A stretch of DNA of 64,000 nt from an uncultured Bacilli bacterium (GCA_910576925.1 CAJTKB010000002.1:36997-100996); one strand, 5' to 3'. Positions 32,899 to 42,645 are shown, numbered from the stretch's first letter. The notes: generated from the sequence alone by a model not told the origin. Program-made: numbers and translations.

Positions 32899-33448
32899 AT
32901 AATACATATTTTAATAATTCCGTAAATTCTGTATAGCCATATTTTTCGTTGAAATGTCCTACTCCATTTACTAATACCTTTTTTGATGAAATACTATCAG
33001 CAAACTCTTCTGCACTATCTTGTGGAACATAAGGGTCATTGTCTGAATAAAAACTAAATCTTTCTAAAGAGTAAAACTTTATATCAGACAAATCTTCATC
33101 TAAATAGAATGACTTATATAAATTAATATCATCCTCAAATTCTAAATTATCAAAGCCAGCAATCGTGATTATTTTCTTAATTTTAATTTTATTCTCTATT
33201 AAAAATTTTACTATGAATATTCCTCCAAGACTATGGGTTATAAAAGTCGTGTTTTCAGTAATACATCCAATTTCAAAATATGCTTTTAAGATTTTACTCC
33301 AACTTTCATAATCTTGTTTATAAGGTGTTGGAAAACTAGGAACAATGCAATTTAATTTTCTTTTACTTAATTGTTTCTTTAGCCATGGTATCCAATTCTT
33401 ATAAGGGTTACCATAAGAACCATGAATTATAAAATAATTATTATTCAT
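32888..33448 (-). CDS. RBBP9-like alpha/beta hydrolase
   Basis: A 186-residue serine hydrolase: FIIHGSYGNPYKNWIPWLKKQL, nucleophile elbow THSLGG, acid in YSDNDPYVP and catalytic His in GVGHFNEKYGYTEF. This is the RBBP9/YdeN family of small single-domain esterases. It overlaps the QueD-like gene start by 8 bases and belongs to the leftward cargo operon with the deaminase and probably the defence genes. Substrate unknown. Confidence 0.82.
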   Translation of the reverse strand: MNNNYFIIHGSYGNPYKNWIPWLKKQLSKRKLNCIVPSFPTPYKQDYESWSKILKAYFEIGCITENTTFITHSLGGIFIVKFLIENKIKIKKIITIAGFDNLEFEDDINLYKSFYLDEDLSDIKFYSLERFSFYSDNDPYVPQDSAEEFADSISSKKVLVNGVGHFNEKYGYTEFTELLKYVLYAR

Positions 33449-33779
33449 TTATAATTTCCTCTTTTAATATTTCAGCATATTTATCTGAGCCTTCCCAAAC
33501 TATTACTGAATAGAGATTATTTAAATCTTTTAGTCCATTAATAATATAGATTGCTATATTTTCTACTGTAGCTCTAGTTCCTATTATATCATCTATATAG
33601 GTTTTATCTAATTTACTTATAACTGAATCAATTTTAGGATTAATTTCATGAAAATCAATATTTCCAACCATATTGTTAATAAGTTTATCAACAAAATTAA
33701 TTTCAATTCTAAATGTATGTCCATGAATATGTTTTCCATGTGCTGAATCAATATTTCTAATTATGCAAAGTCTAGCCAT
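33441..33779 (-). CDS. 6-pyruvoyl-tetrahydropterin synthase / QueD-like protein
   Basis: A 112-residue protein with the PTPS fold pattern: SAHGKHIHGHTFRIEI (zinc histidines), GNIDFHEINPKIDSVISKLDKTYIDDIIG, TVENIAIYI and VWEGSDKYAEI. The normal catalytic Cys position upstream of the zinc site is not evident; the start MARLCIIRNIDSAHG lacks the F-S-A-x-H typical beginning. It could bind a pterin or 7-deazaguanine precursor. It sits between a small hydrolase and a nucleoside deaminase; whether they form a modified-nucleoside pathway is open. Confidence 0.75.
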   Translation of the reverse strand: MARLCIIRNIDSAHGKHIHGHTFRIEINFVDKLINNMVGNIDFHEINPKIDSVISKLDKTYIDDIIGTRATVENIAIYIINGLKDLNNLYSVIVWEGSDKYAEILKEEIINE

Positions 33780-33781
33780 TT

Positions 33782-34221
33782 TTATTCTCCTCTTTCTTTT
33801 AATATTTTAACTGCTTCATCCCTATGTAGTTCTTTTACCATTTCAATTTTATTCTTGGAATACTTTGCTAATTCATCTATATTAGTAATCATTTCTGGAC
33901 AATAGTTATTATTACTATCTTGAAGTGTTGCGGCATATACCAATTTATCAAATTCTTCTATAATATTGCTCCCATACACATCATACAAGGTTCACATGAT
34001 ACATACATTGTTGCTCCTTTTAAATCTCCATAAAGATTTTTGTTTTTAGAAGCACTTTCAATTGCCTCTAATTCAGCATGAGAATAGATACTTGTTTCTA
34101 CTAATGTTTTATCATCACTTCTACCAATTATTTCATTATCTTTAACAACAATAGCCCCATAAGGATATTTAGCATTTTTACTAATCTCTATTGCTATATC
34201 AATATATTGTTCATCAGTCAT
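33782..34221 (-). pseudogene. Nucleoside/tRNA deaminase-like gene with frameshift
   Basis: The first frame (34221-33958) encodes MTDEQYIDIAIEISKNAKYPYGAIVVKDN, the zinc motif SHAELEAIE, and PCMMCMGAIL then a stop. The second frame (33988-33782) continues EEFDKLVYAATLQDSNNNYCPEMI..., exactly the expected sequel of CMGAIL in the cytidine/deoxycytidylate deaminase superfamily (guanine deaminase / CumB type). A one-base change near 33960-33970 would restore one 145-residue protein. The catalytic residues (HAE, PCxxC) are in the first part. Either a recent frameshift, a sequencing error, or recoding. Confidence 0.75.
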
Positions 34222-34245
34222 TTATCCTCCCATTAATTTTGTTTT

Positions 34246-35973
34246 TTAAACAGCACCTACTGCGATTTCTTCATATAATTTTGTTTCTTCATAGATTCCT
34301 GAATCATCATTATATTCTAAGAATTCCATTGTATTGCCAAAAATACTTTTAAAAGTTTCTTGTAAATGATTTTTTTCATCTTCAATTTCTTTAATAGTTA
34401 AATCTTTATTAACAATGTAATTAATTATTAAAGTTGACCTAGCTCTTGTACAAGCTACATATAAAAGTTTTTGAGTTCTATTTTTAATATTAATACCACT
34501 TGGATCATTTCTATGATTTTGGTGTATGTAATTTGCAAAATCGTACCAATTCCATGGAGTTGGAATTTCAATATTAACTATTACATTTTCAAATTCATTA
34601 CCTTTAACACCATGCATAGTTTCTAATTTTGTATTTCCACTATATTGCTTGTAATGATTAAAATATTCTTCAAACGAACAATTCAAAATATTATCTAAAA
34701 ATTCTTCATCTTCAGTATCTTTATAAGAATCACAAATTGTATCAAACCTTACTTTATCAAAAAAATCGGTACTTAGCATTTGTTGCATGAATTCTTTTAT
34801 TGGAGTATTCATATTATTAAAAATATCATCCAATTTTATTTTGACCTCACTTAAATCATTAATATTAAATTTTTCTCTTTTATATTGCTTCATCAAGGTT
34901 ACATAATTTCCAATTTTATAATCGTATATACAAGGCATAATTTCAGTACACATATAATTTAAAAAACGATCATCCGCATTTTTTATAATATTACTAATAT
35001 CTCTTGGATACTTGGTTCTAAACAATTCTAACAAATTAGAGAAACCAACTTCTTTCGCAATTTGCTTATGAACTAAATATAATCTTTTAAAGTCCATAAA
35101 AGAAATATTTTTAAAATTATAGTTTTTCAAATTTACATCACTTGAAGTGTTAAAAACGAACGCAATTTGATTTTTTCTAACACTTTGATTTTTGTATTTT
35201 TGATTAATAGCATCATTACGAAGAGAATTTCCAACTTCTATTAATTCTTTGCAAGAACGATAATTATCTTCCTTATCTATACTGATCAAAGAATAATCAG
35301 CACAATTTATTCCACCAATTCCTTTTTGAAATATTTGTTGCATATTATCTCCATATAGTCCTAAAACTAAATATTTTTCATTTTTATATGTATTTATAGT
35401 ATCTAATAGTTTAGGTAAAAGATTTTTATCTGCATCTTGATATTCATCAATAAAAATATATGAAAAACTATCTATTAATATTTTGCAAAAACTTTCATTA
35501 TCCAAAAAATTAATAAATAATTCTATCACTCTATCATGTGATATAATACCTTTATGTAAAGCTTCATAGTTTAAATATTTAATAGGTAAGGTTAAATCAG
35601 CTTCTTGATATTTTTTTAATCTTTCAATATTATCTGTCTTTTCTAATTCAGCAATTTTTTCATTAATTAATAGATTAACCTTTTTTCGCAATTCTTTCTG
35701 AAATGGACTAATAAATTTCCAAATAAAATCATGAATTGTACTTACAATAATGTTGTTTTGATCATCTAATCTTTCAAGTATCTCATCTTTTGCATTATTG
35801 GTATAAGTAATACATAATACTTTTCTCTTTGGGTAATGTTTTTTTACATATTTTAAGGTTTCTATTAAAGAGTGTGTTTTCCCTGCACCTGCTCCTGCCT
35901 CTAACTTAAAATTAGTGTTACCAATTATACATTGGATTATTGATTTCATAGTTTCATCTAATTCTTCAGCCAT
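34246..35973 (-). CDS. gajB: GajB-like UvrD/PcrA-family helicase (Gabija)
   Basis: A 575-residue superfamily 1 helicase: Walker A LEAGAGAGKTHSLIE (about 23-37), CITYTNNAKDEI (Ia), FIDEYQDADKN (Walker B), LYGDNMQQIF (III), METMHGVKGNEFENVIV-type motif V and LLYVACTRARSTLII (VI). It directly follows and overlaps (16 bases) an OLD-family nuclease gene, the two-gene layout of Gabija, in which the helicase responds to DNA ends or nucleotide depletion and supports the nuclease. No extra domains seen. Confidence 0.85.
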   Translation of the reverse strand: MAEELDETMKSIIQCIIGNTNFKLEAGAGAGKTHSLIETLKYVKKHYPKRKVLCITYTNNAKDEILERLDDQNNIIVSTIHDFIWKFISPFQKELRKKVNLLINEKIAELEKTDNIERLKKYQEADLTLPIKYLNYEALHKGIISHDRVIELFINFLDNESFCKILIDSFSYIFIDEYQDADKNLLPKLLDTINTYKNEKYLVLGLYGDNMQQIFQKGIGGINCADYSLISIDKEDNYRSCKELIEVGNSLRNDAINQKYKNQSVRKNQIAFVFNTSSDVNLKNYNFKNISFMDFKRLYLVHKQIAKEVGFSNLLELFRTKYPRDISNIIKNADDRFLNYMCTEIMPCIYDYKIGNYVTLMKQYKREKFNINDLSEVKIKLDDIFNNMNTPIKEFMQQMLSTDFFDKVRFDTICDSYKDTEDEEFLDNILNCSFEEYFNHYKQYSGNTKLETMHGVKGNEFENVIVNIEIPTPWNWYDFANYIHQNHRNDPSGINIKNRTQKLLYVACTRARSTLIINYIVNKDLTIKEIEDEKNHLQETFKSIFGNTMEFLEYNDDSGIYEETKLYEEIAVGAV

Positions 35974-38039
35974 TCTAATCCCTCCTTAATATAAGTAGGT
36001 ATTTCCCAGCCACTTATAGTTGATAATTCTATTGAAAATTCTGATTTTTTGATTTCTTTAACGATTTCATAATGATATTGTTCTAATTGTTCTTTAGTAA
36101 TATCTTCAGGAATTAAATTTAAATTACTTCCATTTGTATTTTTTGCACTTTTAATAGCAGGGTGTAAAGATTTTAAATTAGATATATTTTCTTTGATCCA
36201 AGCACTATTTTCTATGATTAATTGTTCTTCAAGCGTTCTTCCCCATTTCTTTTCTTCTTTTATGGGTAATTGAAAAGTTATCAAACTATTGTAATTTACA
36301 ATATTCTCACCTTCACAAATAATCTCTCTTTTTAATCTGTGTTCTAAAGGTATATAGTCTTTTACTATATCTTTTACAAATAATGGTGTTACTTTAGGAA
36401 CAAACCAGTTTGTTATATTAGCATTAATTGTCTTAATCAAAAATGGCGTTTCTATAGTATTTTCGATTGGTTCTCCTGATATATCACAAACAACAGAATT
36501 ATTATATTTTCCCGTAACAGAATCAATATCAGTGATTGTAAGATTTTTTATTGATAAAAATCTCAATAAGTCTTGAAAAATATATGCATATGTACCACCA
36601 ACTTCAAAAATCGTTATATGCTGAGTGGAAATTTTAGTATTACTTTCATCATCTAATATTTTGAAAAAGGTAGGCATTAAAAGTCGTTCCGCTGTTCCTT
36701 CAATAAGAATAACCTTATCTGCAAAAAACATATCACAAGTATTAATAGTAAAATATTTTTGTATAATTTCTTTTAAATCGGAGTAATTATCCTTTTTCAT
36801 AAAAGAACTAAGAGATCTTATTTCTAGACCATCATCATTGCTTAAAAAATATCTTATGCTTTCAATAGTTGCCGATTGAAGAATATATGAAGAATGCGTA
36901 GTTATAATTTTATATACATCTTCAGTATCAGGCAGTGCATCACTAATTTTTTTTAAAAAGACAGATTGCATTTGTGGATGTAAATGCGATTCTGGTTCTT
37001 CAATAAATAAAATGTTAAAAGGAGCATCGTTAGATAGTAGTTCATATTTGTATGCTTCTATCTGAATAAAAATATATAATAAGTTACTATATCCTAATCC
37101 ATTATAAGATTCTGATACAGATAATTCACCATCAATGGAATATCTTATTTTAGAATTCTTTTTTAAAATGTTTTCTATATCAAAATCTGAAACTATTTCA
37201 ACTTTACGTTTTTTATCATCATTAACCACTTTACTATTTAAATTACTAACTAGAGTTTCAAAATAAGAATTATAATTTTTATTAAGTTCATCTTTTATAT
37301 CTAAAATTGCTTCTTTAAATATATCTTCATTATCTATATCTAAAGATTCTTGCTTCATTTTTTTCTCATAAAACTTCCATATTGCATTTGATAGAGTTAA
37401 TTTTTCTCTGTCAGAGGTATCATCAACATCCCTTTGAGCAGATATGGTATGAATATTAAAAAGGGAATATATAAAGCTATCTGATAATTCATTTAAATAT
37501 TCATTTTCATTTTTTGTTGAATAATATTTTTTAGAAAAGTAGTTTTTAAAATTTCTTTTGAAAAATTCATAAAAAGTTAATAGTTTTTCTTTATCTAATT
37601 TTTCGTTATATTTACTAAAGTCAGATATTAATTTATTTATGTTATTTAATGAATAAATACATTTAATAATTATGTGTTGGTTATTATCAAATTCATAAAT
37701 TAAATCTCTAATTCTTGCTAAATTTGCAGTTGAATCTATATTTATATGTATATCCAATTCTATAAAAGGAAATTCATTAATTATATTGGCATTTTGTTCT
37801 TCTAAAGTTTCTTGATACTTTTCATATAGTCTCATTAGATTCTTTTCAGTTACCAAGGAATAATTAAAATCCTCAAATCTAAAATTACCGCCTTTTGTTA
37901 AAAATTTATTTACTACTTCAAAAATAGAAGTCTTAGCAGTATTATTTTTCCCAACAATCAATGTTTCGTAATTTAAATCCATTTCCACAAGTTTACTAAT
38001 TTTTCTAAAGTTTGCTACACAAATTTTTTCAATTATCAT
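35958..38039 (-). CDS. gajA: GajA-like OLD-family ATPase/TOPRIM nuclease (Gabija)
   Basis: A 693-residue protein from the ATG at 38039 (GGAGGTAGTT upstream; an in-frame TTG at 38051 is less likely). N-terminal ABC-type ATPase: IEKICVANFRKISKLVEMDLNYETLIVGKNNTAKTSIFE (Walker A), later GLGYSNLLYIF signature region, LFIEEPESHLHPQMQ (Walker B) and ITTHSSYIL. The C-terminal TOPRIM nuclease begins VILIEGTAERLLMP (catalytic Glu) and has TITDIDSVTG (DxD). Together with the helicase downstream this is a class 2 OLD / Gabija anti-phage nuclease. It is longer than the classic GajA, with an extended linker between ATPase and TOPRIM. Confidence 0.87.
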   Translation of the reverse strand: MIIEKICVANFRKISKLVEMDLNYETLIVGKNNTAKTSIFEVVNKFLTKGGNFRFEDFNYSLVTEKNLMRLYEKYQETLEEQNANIINEFPFIELDIHINIDSTANLARIRDLIYEFDNNQHIIIKCIYSLNNINKLISDFSKYNEKLDKEKLLTFYEFFKRNFKNYFSKKYYSTKNENEYLNELSDSFIYSLFNIHTISAQRDVDDTSDREKLTLSNAIWKFYEKKMKQESLDIDNEDIFKEAILDIKDELNKNYNSYFETLVSNLNSKVVNDDKKRKVEIVSDFDIENILKKNSKIRYSIDGELSVSESYNGLGYSNLLYIFIQIEAYKYELLSNDAPFNILFIEEPESHLHPQMQSVFLKKISDALPDTEDVYKIITTHSSYILQSATIESIRYFLSNDDGLEIRSLSSFMKKDNYSDLKEIIQKYFTINTCDMFFADKVILIEGTAERLLMPTFFKILDDESNTKISTQHITIFEVGGTYAYIFQDLLRFLSIKNLTITDIDSVTGKYNNSVVCDISGEPIENTIETPFLIKTINANITNWFVPKVTPLFVKDIVKDYIPLEHRLKREIICEGENIVNYNSLITFQLPIKEEKKWGRTLEEQLIIENSAWIKENISNLKSLHPAIKSAKNTNGSNLNLIPEDITKEQLEQYHYEIVKEIKKSEFSIELSTISGWEIPTYIKEGLEWLKN

Positions 38040-38186
38040 AACTACCTCCAAGTATTTCTCTAACTAAATTATACTATAATTCGGCTAAATTTCATATACA
38101 ACTATTGATTTTTCCTAGAAATTATCATATAATTTATTTAACGAGTGAGGGATATTTTTTTAGATTTTAGGTTTAAAACCCTATTA

Positions 38187-38198
38187 TCATCTGCTCCA
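38187..38198 (+). repeat. Copy of tRNA-Gly 3' end (putative att repeat)
   Basis: TCATCTGCTCCA is identical to the last 12 bases of tRNA-Gly at 27844-27855, in the same orientation, 10,343 bases downstream. It contains the 3' acceptor strand, discriminator and CCA but no complete tRNA. Direct repetition of a tRNA 3' end is the classic scar of integration. Confidence 0.7.
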
Positions 38199-38235
38199 AA
38201 AGGTAAAATCGTCGCACCAAGTGATGTTAATGATT

Positions 38236-38266
38236 AAATCAATCTGAAATATGATTGATTTTTTTG
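38236..38266 (+). terminator. Rho-independent terminator outside the island
   Basis: AAATCAATC (38236-38244) and GATTGATTT (38253-38261), followed by TTTTG. A short open frame encoding ..SAPKGKIVAPSDVND ends just before it (38228-38238), possibly the 3' end of a decayed plus-strand gene. Confidence 0.75.
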
Positions 38267-38333
38267 TCGACTAAATTTGCATCCAATTGATGAGAAACTA
38301 AACTTTTAAATAATTTAGTAAAACTATCCTTTC

Positions 38334-38834
38334 CTATATCACTTCATCATTAATTTCTTCAATAAAATTCGCAATCTTTCTTAATTTACGTTCACCAAAT
38401 AATTCTAATAGTACCTCATGAATTTCTGTATCTCCTAACAATATGTCAGTTGTCCTTTTTCATGAGAATATTTAGTAACCTCTTCTATAGTATGTGAAAA
38501 AGGGCCATGTCCAATATCATGTAAAAGCATTGAACAAAGTGCTACATCTATATCATCTTTTTTAAAAAAATATTAAATTCCTTTAAAAGCTCCTTTAATC
38601 TCTCTATAAATAATGACATAACATAAAACGCTCCAACAGAGTGACTCATCTATCATTATCAGCTAATTTTTCAAATTCTAATTTTGAATAGCCATTTTGA
38701 GTAATATCAGAAAGTCTAATCATCTCCTCTGTTAATACTATTTTAGAAAAAGTATATAAAACCTTAATTTCGTCATATATTGGATCATTTACAGTTAGTG
38801 ATTTATCCTCATTTATTTTATATACAAATGCCAT
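38334..38834 (-). pseudogene. Degraded HD-domain phosphohydrolase
   Basis: Four fragments in changing frames line up with one HD-superfamily protein: start MAFVYKINEDKSLTVNDPIYDEI at 38834, then MSHSVGAFYVMSLFIERLKE near 38650, then [31 protein letters not shown] with the metal motif near 38460-38565, then GDTEIHEVLLELFGERKLRK ending at 38334. Several stops and frameshifts interrupt it. The intact relative would be a YwfO-type dGTPase-like HD phosphohydrolase. It is adjacent to the island end and has probably decayed after insertion. Confidence 0.75.
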
Positions 38835-38872
38835 TTATATAACCTTCCTAAATTCATTATATATTAAAAAAA

Positions 38873-39790
38873 TCAAATTAATTCTCTTCTAGAGTCCTTT
38901 CTTATAAATGGTTCTCTCACATGTTCTTCACATATATATTTATAGAGTAATGGCTTTCTATATGAATCCCCTAAAGTCTCACGATTTCTATATTCTCTAA
39001 TAAGCTTCATATCAAATTCAATTACTTTAATATTTTCATTATTATCCATTACTAAAAGTTCACTATCAACTTCATTTTTAGAAATATCTCTTACAATCGG
39101 ACTAAATGCTGAACTTTTTCCTCCTAGATTCGCATAATTTACTGTTACAATACCAACCATATTTTCATATGCTCTTACTTTTAACTGTTCTAATCTTATT
39201 TTACTCATATAGCAGGCATTAGGAACAATAATTATTTCAGCACCTTTTAACATTAAAATTCTAGCACTTTCTGGAAAATCTCTATCAAAACATATCATTG
39301 CCCCTATATTTAATTTTCCCCTTTTATAGTCTAATATATTAGTAAAAAAATCAGTTCCTGGTTTAATATATTTCTCAACTTTAAAATCTACTGTATGTAC
39401 TTTAGAATATTTTAAAACTATATTACCAAATCTATCATATATAATAACTGAATTTTTTGGCAAGTCATCTGTTTTTTCTAAATATGTTATAGCAATCGCC
39501 ATATCTAACTCTTTAGCAAGCCTCTTATATTTTAGAAGATAAATATCATTATCATCTATTGCTTTATATTTCCATTTTTTTATTTTATCATCTAACATAT
39601 AGTTATTATTTTTTATGCTATCTTCATCATAGGGCATTTCATATCCAATGCTCCACATTTCGGGAAAAACAGCAATGTCTGCTCCCAGTTCTTTAGCTCT
39701 TCTACAAGCTTCTTCCCCTTTATTAAGTGACTTATTAATATCATTAATTGAATTAAGTTGCAATAATGCAACTCTAAATTTATTTTCCAT
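38873..39790 (-). CDS. Carbon-nitrogen hydrolase (nitrilase superfamily)
   Basis: A 305-residue amidase-type enzyme with the Glu-Lys-Cys triad: Glu44 in AVFPEMWSIGYE, Lys130 in LKYSKVHTVDF and Cys167 in GAMICFDRDFPESAR. Good length for a single-domain member (beta-ureidopropionase / omega-amidase / N-carbamoyl-polyamine type). The charged end VREPFIRKDSRRELI is a short extension. Cytoplasmic. Exact substrate cannot be set from sequence; the VNYANLGGKSSAF segment is of the N-carbamoylputrescine-amidase-like groups. Monocistronic. Confidence 0.85.
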   Translation of the reverse strand: MENKFRVALLQLNSINDINKSLNKGEEACRRAKELGADIAVFPEMWSIGYEMPYDEDSIKNNNYMLDDKIKKWKYKAIDDNDIYLLKYKRLAKELDMAIAITYLEKTDDLPKNSVIIYDRFGNIVLKYSKVHTVDFKVEKYIKPGTDFFTNILDYKRGKLNIGAMICFDRDFPESARILMLKGAEIIIVPNACYMSKIRLEQLKVRAYENMVGIVTVNYANLGGKSSAFSPIVRDISKNEVDSELLVMDNNENIKVIEFDMKLIREYRNRETLGDSYRKPLLYKYICEEHVREPFIRKDSRRELI

Positions 39791-39977
39791 ATTCCTCTCC
39801 CTACACTAACTACCTATCTTAAATAATTAAAATCTTTATTCATTATTATAATTCCATATTACCAAATGACCTTTCAAAACATTCATAAAATAATCGGTAA
39901 AATAATAATTTTATAGTACCTTTATATACTGCTTTTAGACCTACTAAATAGTTGGTTTTTCATTTATTTATAAATAT

Positions 39978-41177
39978 TTAACGCAAATTAAGTACACACA
40001 CACATTCAACGTGATAAGTTCTTGGAAACATATTAAATAGTTTTATACTTTTAAAATCATATGCTAAAGCTAGCTCTTCTACATCTCTTGCAAAAGTTAC
40101 AGCATCACATGATATATAAATAATATTTTTAAACTTTTCTTTTAATAAAATACTTTTAGTCTTTTTATCAAGTCCACTTCTTGGAGGATCAACTATTATT
40201 GTATCAAATTCATTATTAAACTTTTCAATTACATCTTCTACTTTACTATTTATAAACTCTATATTTTTAACATTATTAATATTTTTATTTTCTAAAGCAT
40301 CCACAATTGCCTCTCTAACAACTTCAACACCTACCACTTTACTAACTAAATCACTAATTGCAATACCTATCGTACCAACTCCACAATATAGATCAAGCAC
40401 TTTTTTTGAAGAAAGTGAAGAAATAATATCTCTCATATAACTATAAAGCTTTTCTACAATCTCATCATTAACTTGAAAAAAAGAACTTTTTCTAATACTA
40501 AACTTTTTATCCAATATATAACTAGTAATATAATCTCTAGTTACTATCTCATCATTTATAATTAAACTATCACAAATATCCATAAAAGGTCTTTTATTGC
40601 CAACAATTCCTTTTATATGAAGCATAATCTCACCACTTTTATTACCACGTCTCATCATTATTTTTGATATTCCAATCTCCTTTTTCACAAGATGTTTAAG
40701 TAGTTCTAATCGTTCATTCATTTCATCATTAATTAAATAACATTTATCTATTTCTACTAAATTATTAGAACTTTCTTCTAAAAGACCAAATATACCATTT
40801 TCTACTGTTAAAGTTATTTTATTTCTATAATTATAATCTCTACCACTTACAATTTCCAAACTATCTATTTCTATTTTAGCAAACTTACTAAGCATACTTT
40901 TAACCTTTTCGATTTTAAATTCATTTTCTTTTATAAAAGACATATGCTCTAAATTACAGCCACCACACTTTAAATAATATGGACAAATAGGCTTTACTCT
41001 ATCACTACTCTCATTAAATATCCTTAAAGCATTAGCATAATTATATTTCTTTTTTGCATCTAAAATTTTATACTCAACAACTTCATCCTCTAAACTATTA
41101 GGAATAAAAGTTATTTTATCATTAACAAAACAAATTCCCCGCCCAAAATTATCAAGTTTTTTAATACGTACATTCAT
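39978..41177 (-). CDS. rlmD: 23S rRNA (uracil-C5)-methyltransferase, RlmCD/TrmA family
   Basis: About 399 residues: N-terminal TRAM domain (MNVRIKKLDNFGRGICFVNDKITFIPNSLEDEVVEYKI), Fe-S cysteines C65, C71 and C74 (CPYYLKCGGC) with a fourth at about 146, then a class I methyltransferase core (VLDLYCGVGTIGIAI), IVDPPRSGL and the catalytic cysteine in IYISCDAVTFARD, ending NMFPRTYHVECVCVL. Methylates U in 23S rRNA using SAM. I prefer the ATG at 41177 (GGTGG upstream) over an ATG at 41201 without ribosome site. RlmCD versus RlmD cannot be separated here. Confidence 0.87.
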   Translation of the reverse strand: MNVRIKKLDNFGRGICFVNDKITFIPNSLEDEVVEYKILDAKKKYNYANALRIFNESSDRVKPICPYYLKCGGCNLEHMSFIKENEFKIEKVKSMLSKFAKIEIDSLEIVSGRDYNYRNKITLTVENGIFGLLEESSNNLVEIDKCYLINDEMNERLELLKHLVKKEIGISKIMMRRGNKSGEIMLHIKGIVGNKRPFMDICDSLIINDEIVTRDYITSYILDKKFSIRKSSFFQVNDEIVEKLYSYMRDIISSLSSKKVLDLYCGVGTIGIAISDLVSKVVGVEVVREAIVDALENKNINNVKNIEFINSKVEDVIEKFNNEFDTIIVDPPRSGLDKKTKSILLKEKFKNIIYISCDAVTFARDVEELALAYDFKSIKLFNMFPRTYHVECVCVLNLR

Positions 41178-41244
41178 ACTACCACCAAACTTATTATACA
41201 TAAATTTTCTATTTTTGGAAATACTTATAATTGGAGGATTAACT

Positions 41245-42645
41245 ATGAATATTGGTGAGTTAAAAAAAGAAATTGGTCATAGTAAAGACTACATATATAG
41301 AGAACTAACAATTGATAAGAGACGCATTATCATTTTATTCAACGAAGTATTAACCTCATCAGTCGATTGTAATGAATTCATATTAGAGAGAATAACAACC
41401 CTAAAAAGAAAAGATTTTAATAATCTATTAAATATTTTACCTGATTGTAATATTATAGAGATAAAAAAAGAAGAAATTTTCACATATGTAAATAATGGTT
41501 TTTTTGTAATAATTAGTAAAAATATATATGCAATTGAAATGAAAGCAGCCCTTGATAGAGGTATTGCAACAACTGAAAATGAGCTAAGTGTAAAGGGATC
41601 AAAAGATGCCTTTTCAGAAAATTTTAATACCAATCTTGGACTTATTAGAAGACGTATAAAAACAACAAACTTGCAATGTATGAGTTTAAATATTGGTAGA
41701 ACAACAGATACTAAAATTGGTATCTTATATATAAAAGGAATAGTTGATGATACTCTTATCGAACAAATTAAACTTAAACTCTCAACAATAGATATAGATG
41801 GTATTCTAGACTCCACCTATTTAAAAGAAAATCTTGAATCTAAAAACTCCAGTTTCTTTCCAACAATTATGTCAACAGAACGACCTGATAAAGCTTGTAT
41901 GGCTCTTCTTGAAGGAAAAGCTGCCATCATTGTAGATATGAGTCCTTACGTTTTAATTATGCCTAATTTTTTTATTGACTTTTTCCATACAGTTGATGAT
42001 TACTATCAAAAACCAATTAACATTACTTTCATTAGAATTATTAGATTAATTGCTTTTATTACAGCAATTTTTATACCAGCACTATATATAATGGTAACAA
42101 CTCACAACCACGATCTCATAAGTTTAGATGTTCTTCTCTCCTTGAAAGCCCAAAGAGAATCTGTTCCTTTTCCAGCCATTATAGAAGCAATATTTATGAT
42201 GATAAGTTTTGAAATACTTAGAGAAAGTGATATAAGAATGTCCTCAACTTCAGGTAGTGCTGTATCTATTTTAGGAGGCTTAATTCTAGGAGATGCCGCT
42301 GTAAGTGCTGGAATAATTTCTCCTATTATGATAATAGTAGTAGCTATATCAGCAATATCTGGTTTAGTATTTAATTCAATTGAACTTGTAAGTGCCATTA
42401 GATGGTGGAGATTTATTATGCTTTTCTTAGCAGGACTTTTAGGTATTTGGGGTATAATAATCGGTACTATAATTTTATTTATCCGCCTAGCAACACTTAA
42501 ATGTTTTGGAAAACACTATTTAGCACCATTTATTCCATTCATCAAAACAGAATTCAAAGATAATATTATAAAAAGTGAAAATAAAGGCGAAAAATATAGA
42601 AATCCATTAATTACAGATAATTTAAAGAGAGGTCATTTTAGATGA
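41245..42645 (+). CDS. Spore germinant receptor subunit A (GerA family)
   Basis: About 466 residues from the ATG at 41245 (GGAGG upstream). Domains: N-terminal globular region (1-240) with the SKNIYAIEMKAALDRGIATTENELSVKGSKDAFSE and RTTDTKIGILYIKGIVDDTLIEQI segments of GerA proteins, then four to five membrane spans around 240-430 including SSTSGSAVSILGGLILGDAAVSAGIISP. It senses germinants in the inner spore membrane. It overlaps the GerC-like gene by 4 bases. A GerB permease gene is missing from this operon. Confidence 0.92.
   Translation: MNIGELKKEIGHSKDYIYRELTIDKRRIIILFNEVLTSSVDCNEFILERITTLKRKDFNNLLNILPDCNIIEIKKEEIFTYVNNGFFVIISKNIYAIEMKAALDRGIATTENELSVKGSKDAFSENFNTNLGLIRRRIKTTNLQCMSLNIGRTTDTKIGILYIKGIVDDTLIEQIKLKLSTIDIDGILDSTYLKENLESKNSSFFPTIMSTERPDKACMALLEGKAAIIVDMSPYVLIMPNFFIDFFHTVDDYYQKPINITFIRIIRLIAFITAIFIPALYIMVTTHNHDLISLDVLLSLKAQRESVPFPAIIEAIFMMISFEILRESDIRMSSTSGSAVSILGGLILGDAAVSAGIISPIMIIVVAISAISGLVFNSIELVSAIRWWRFIMLFLAGLLGIWGIIIGTIILFIRLATLKCFGKHYLAPFIPFIKTEFKDNIIKSENKGEKYRNPLITDNLKRGHFR

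Noticed and set aside
34246..38039. PARIS or Wadjet-type defence system
   Set aside because: PARIS pairs an ATPase with a separate DUF4435 TOPRIM protein and Wadjet has four Jet genes; the fused ATPase-TOPRIM next to a UvrD-like helicase fits Gabija.
38155..38200. Complete second tRNA-Gly at the right island border
   Set aside because: Only the last 12 bases match; no anticodon or D arm can be folded.
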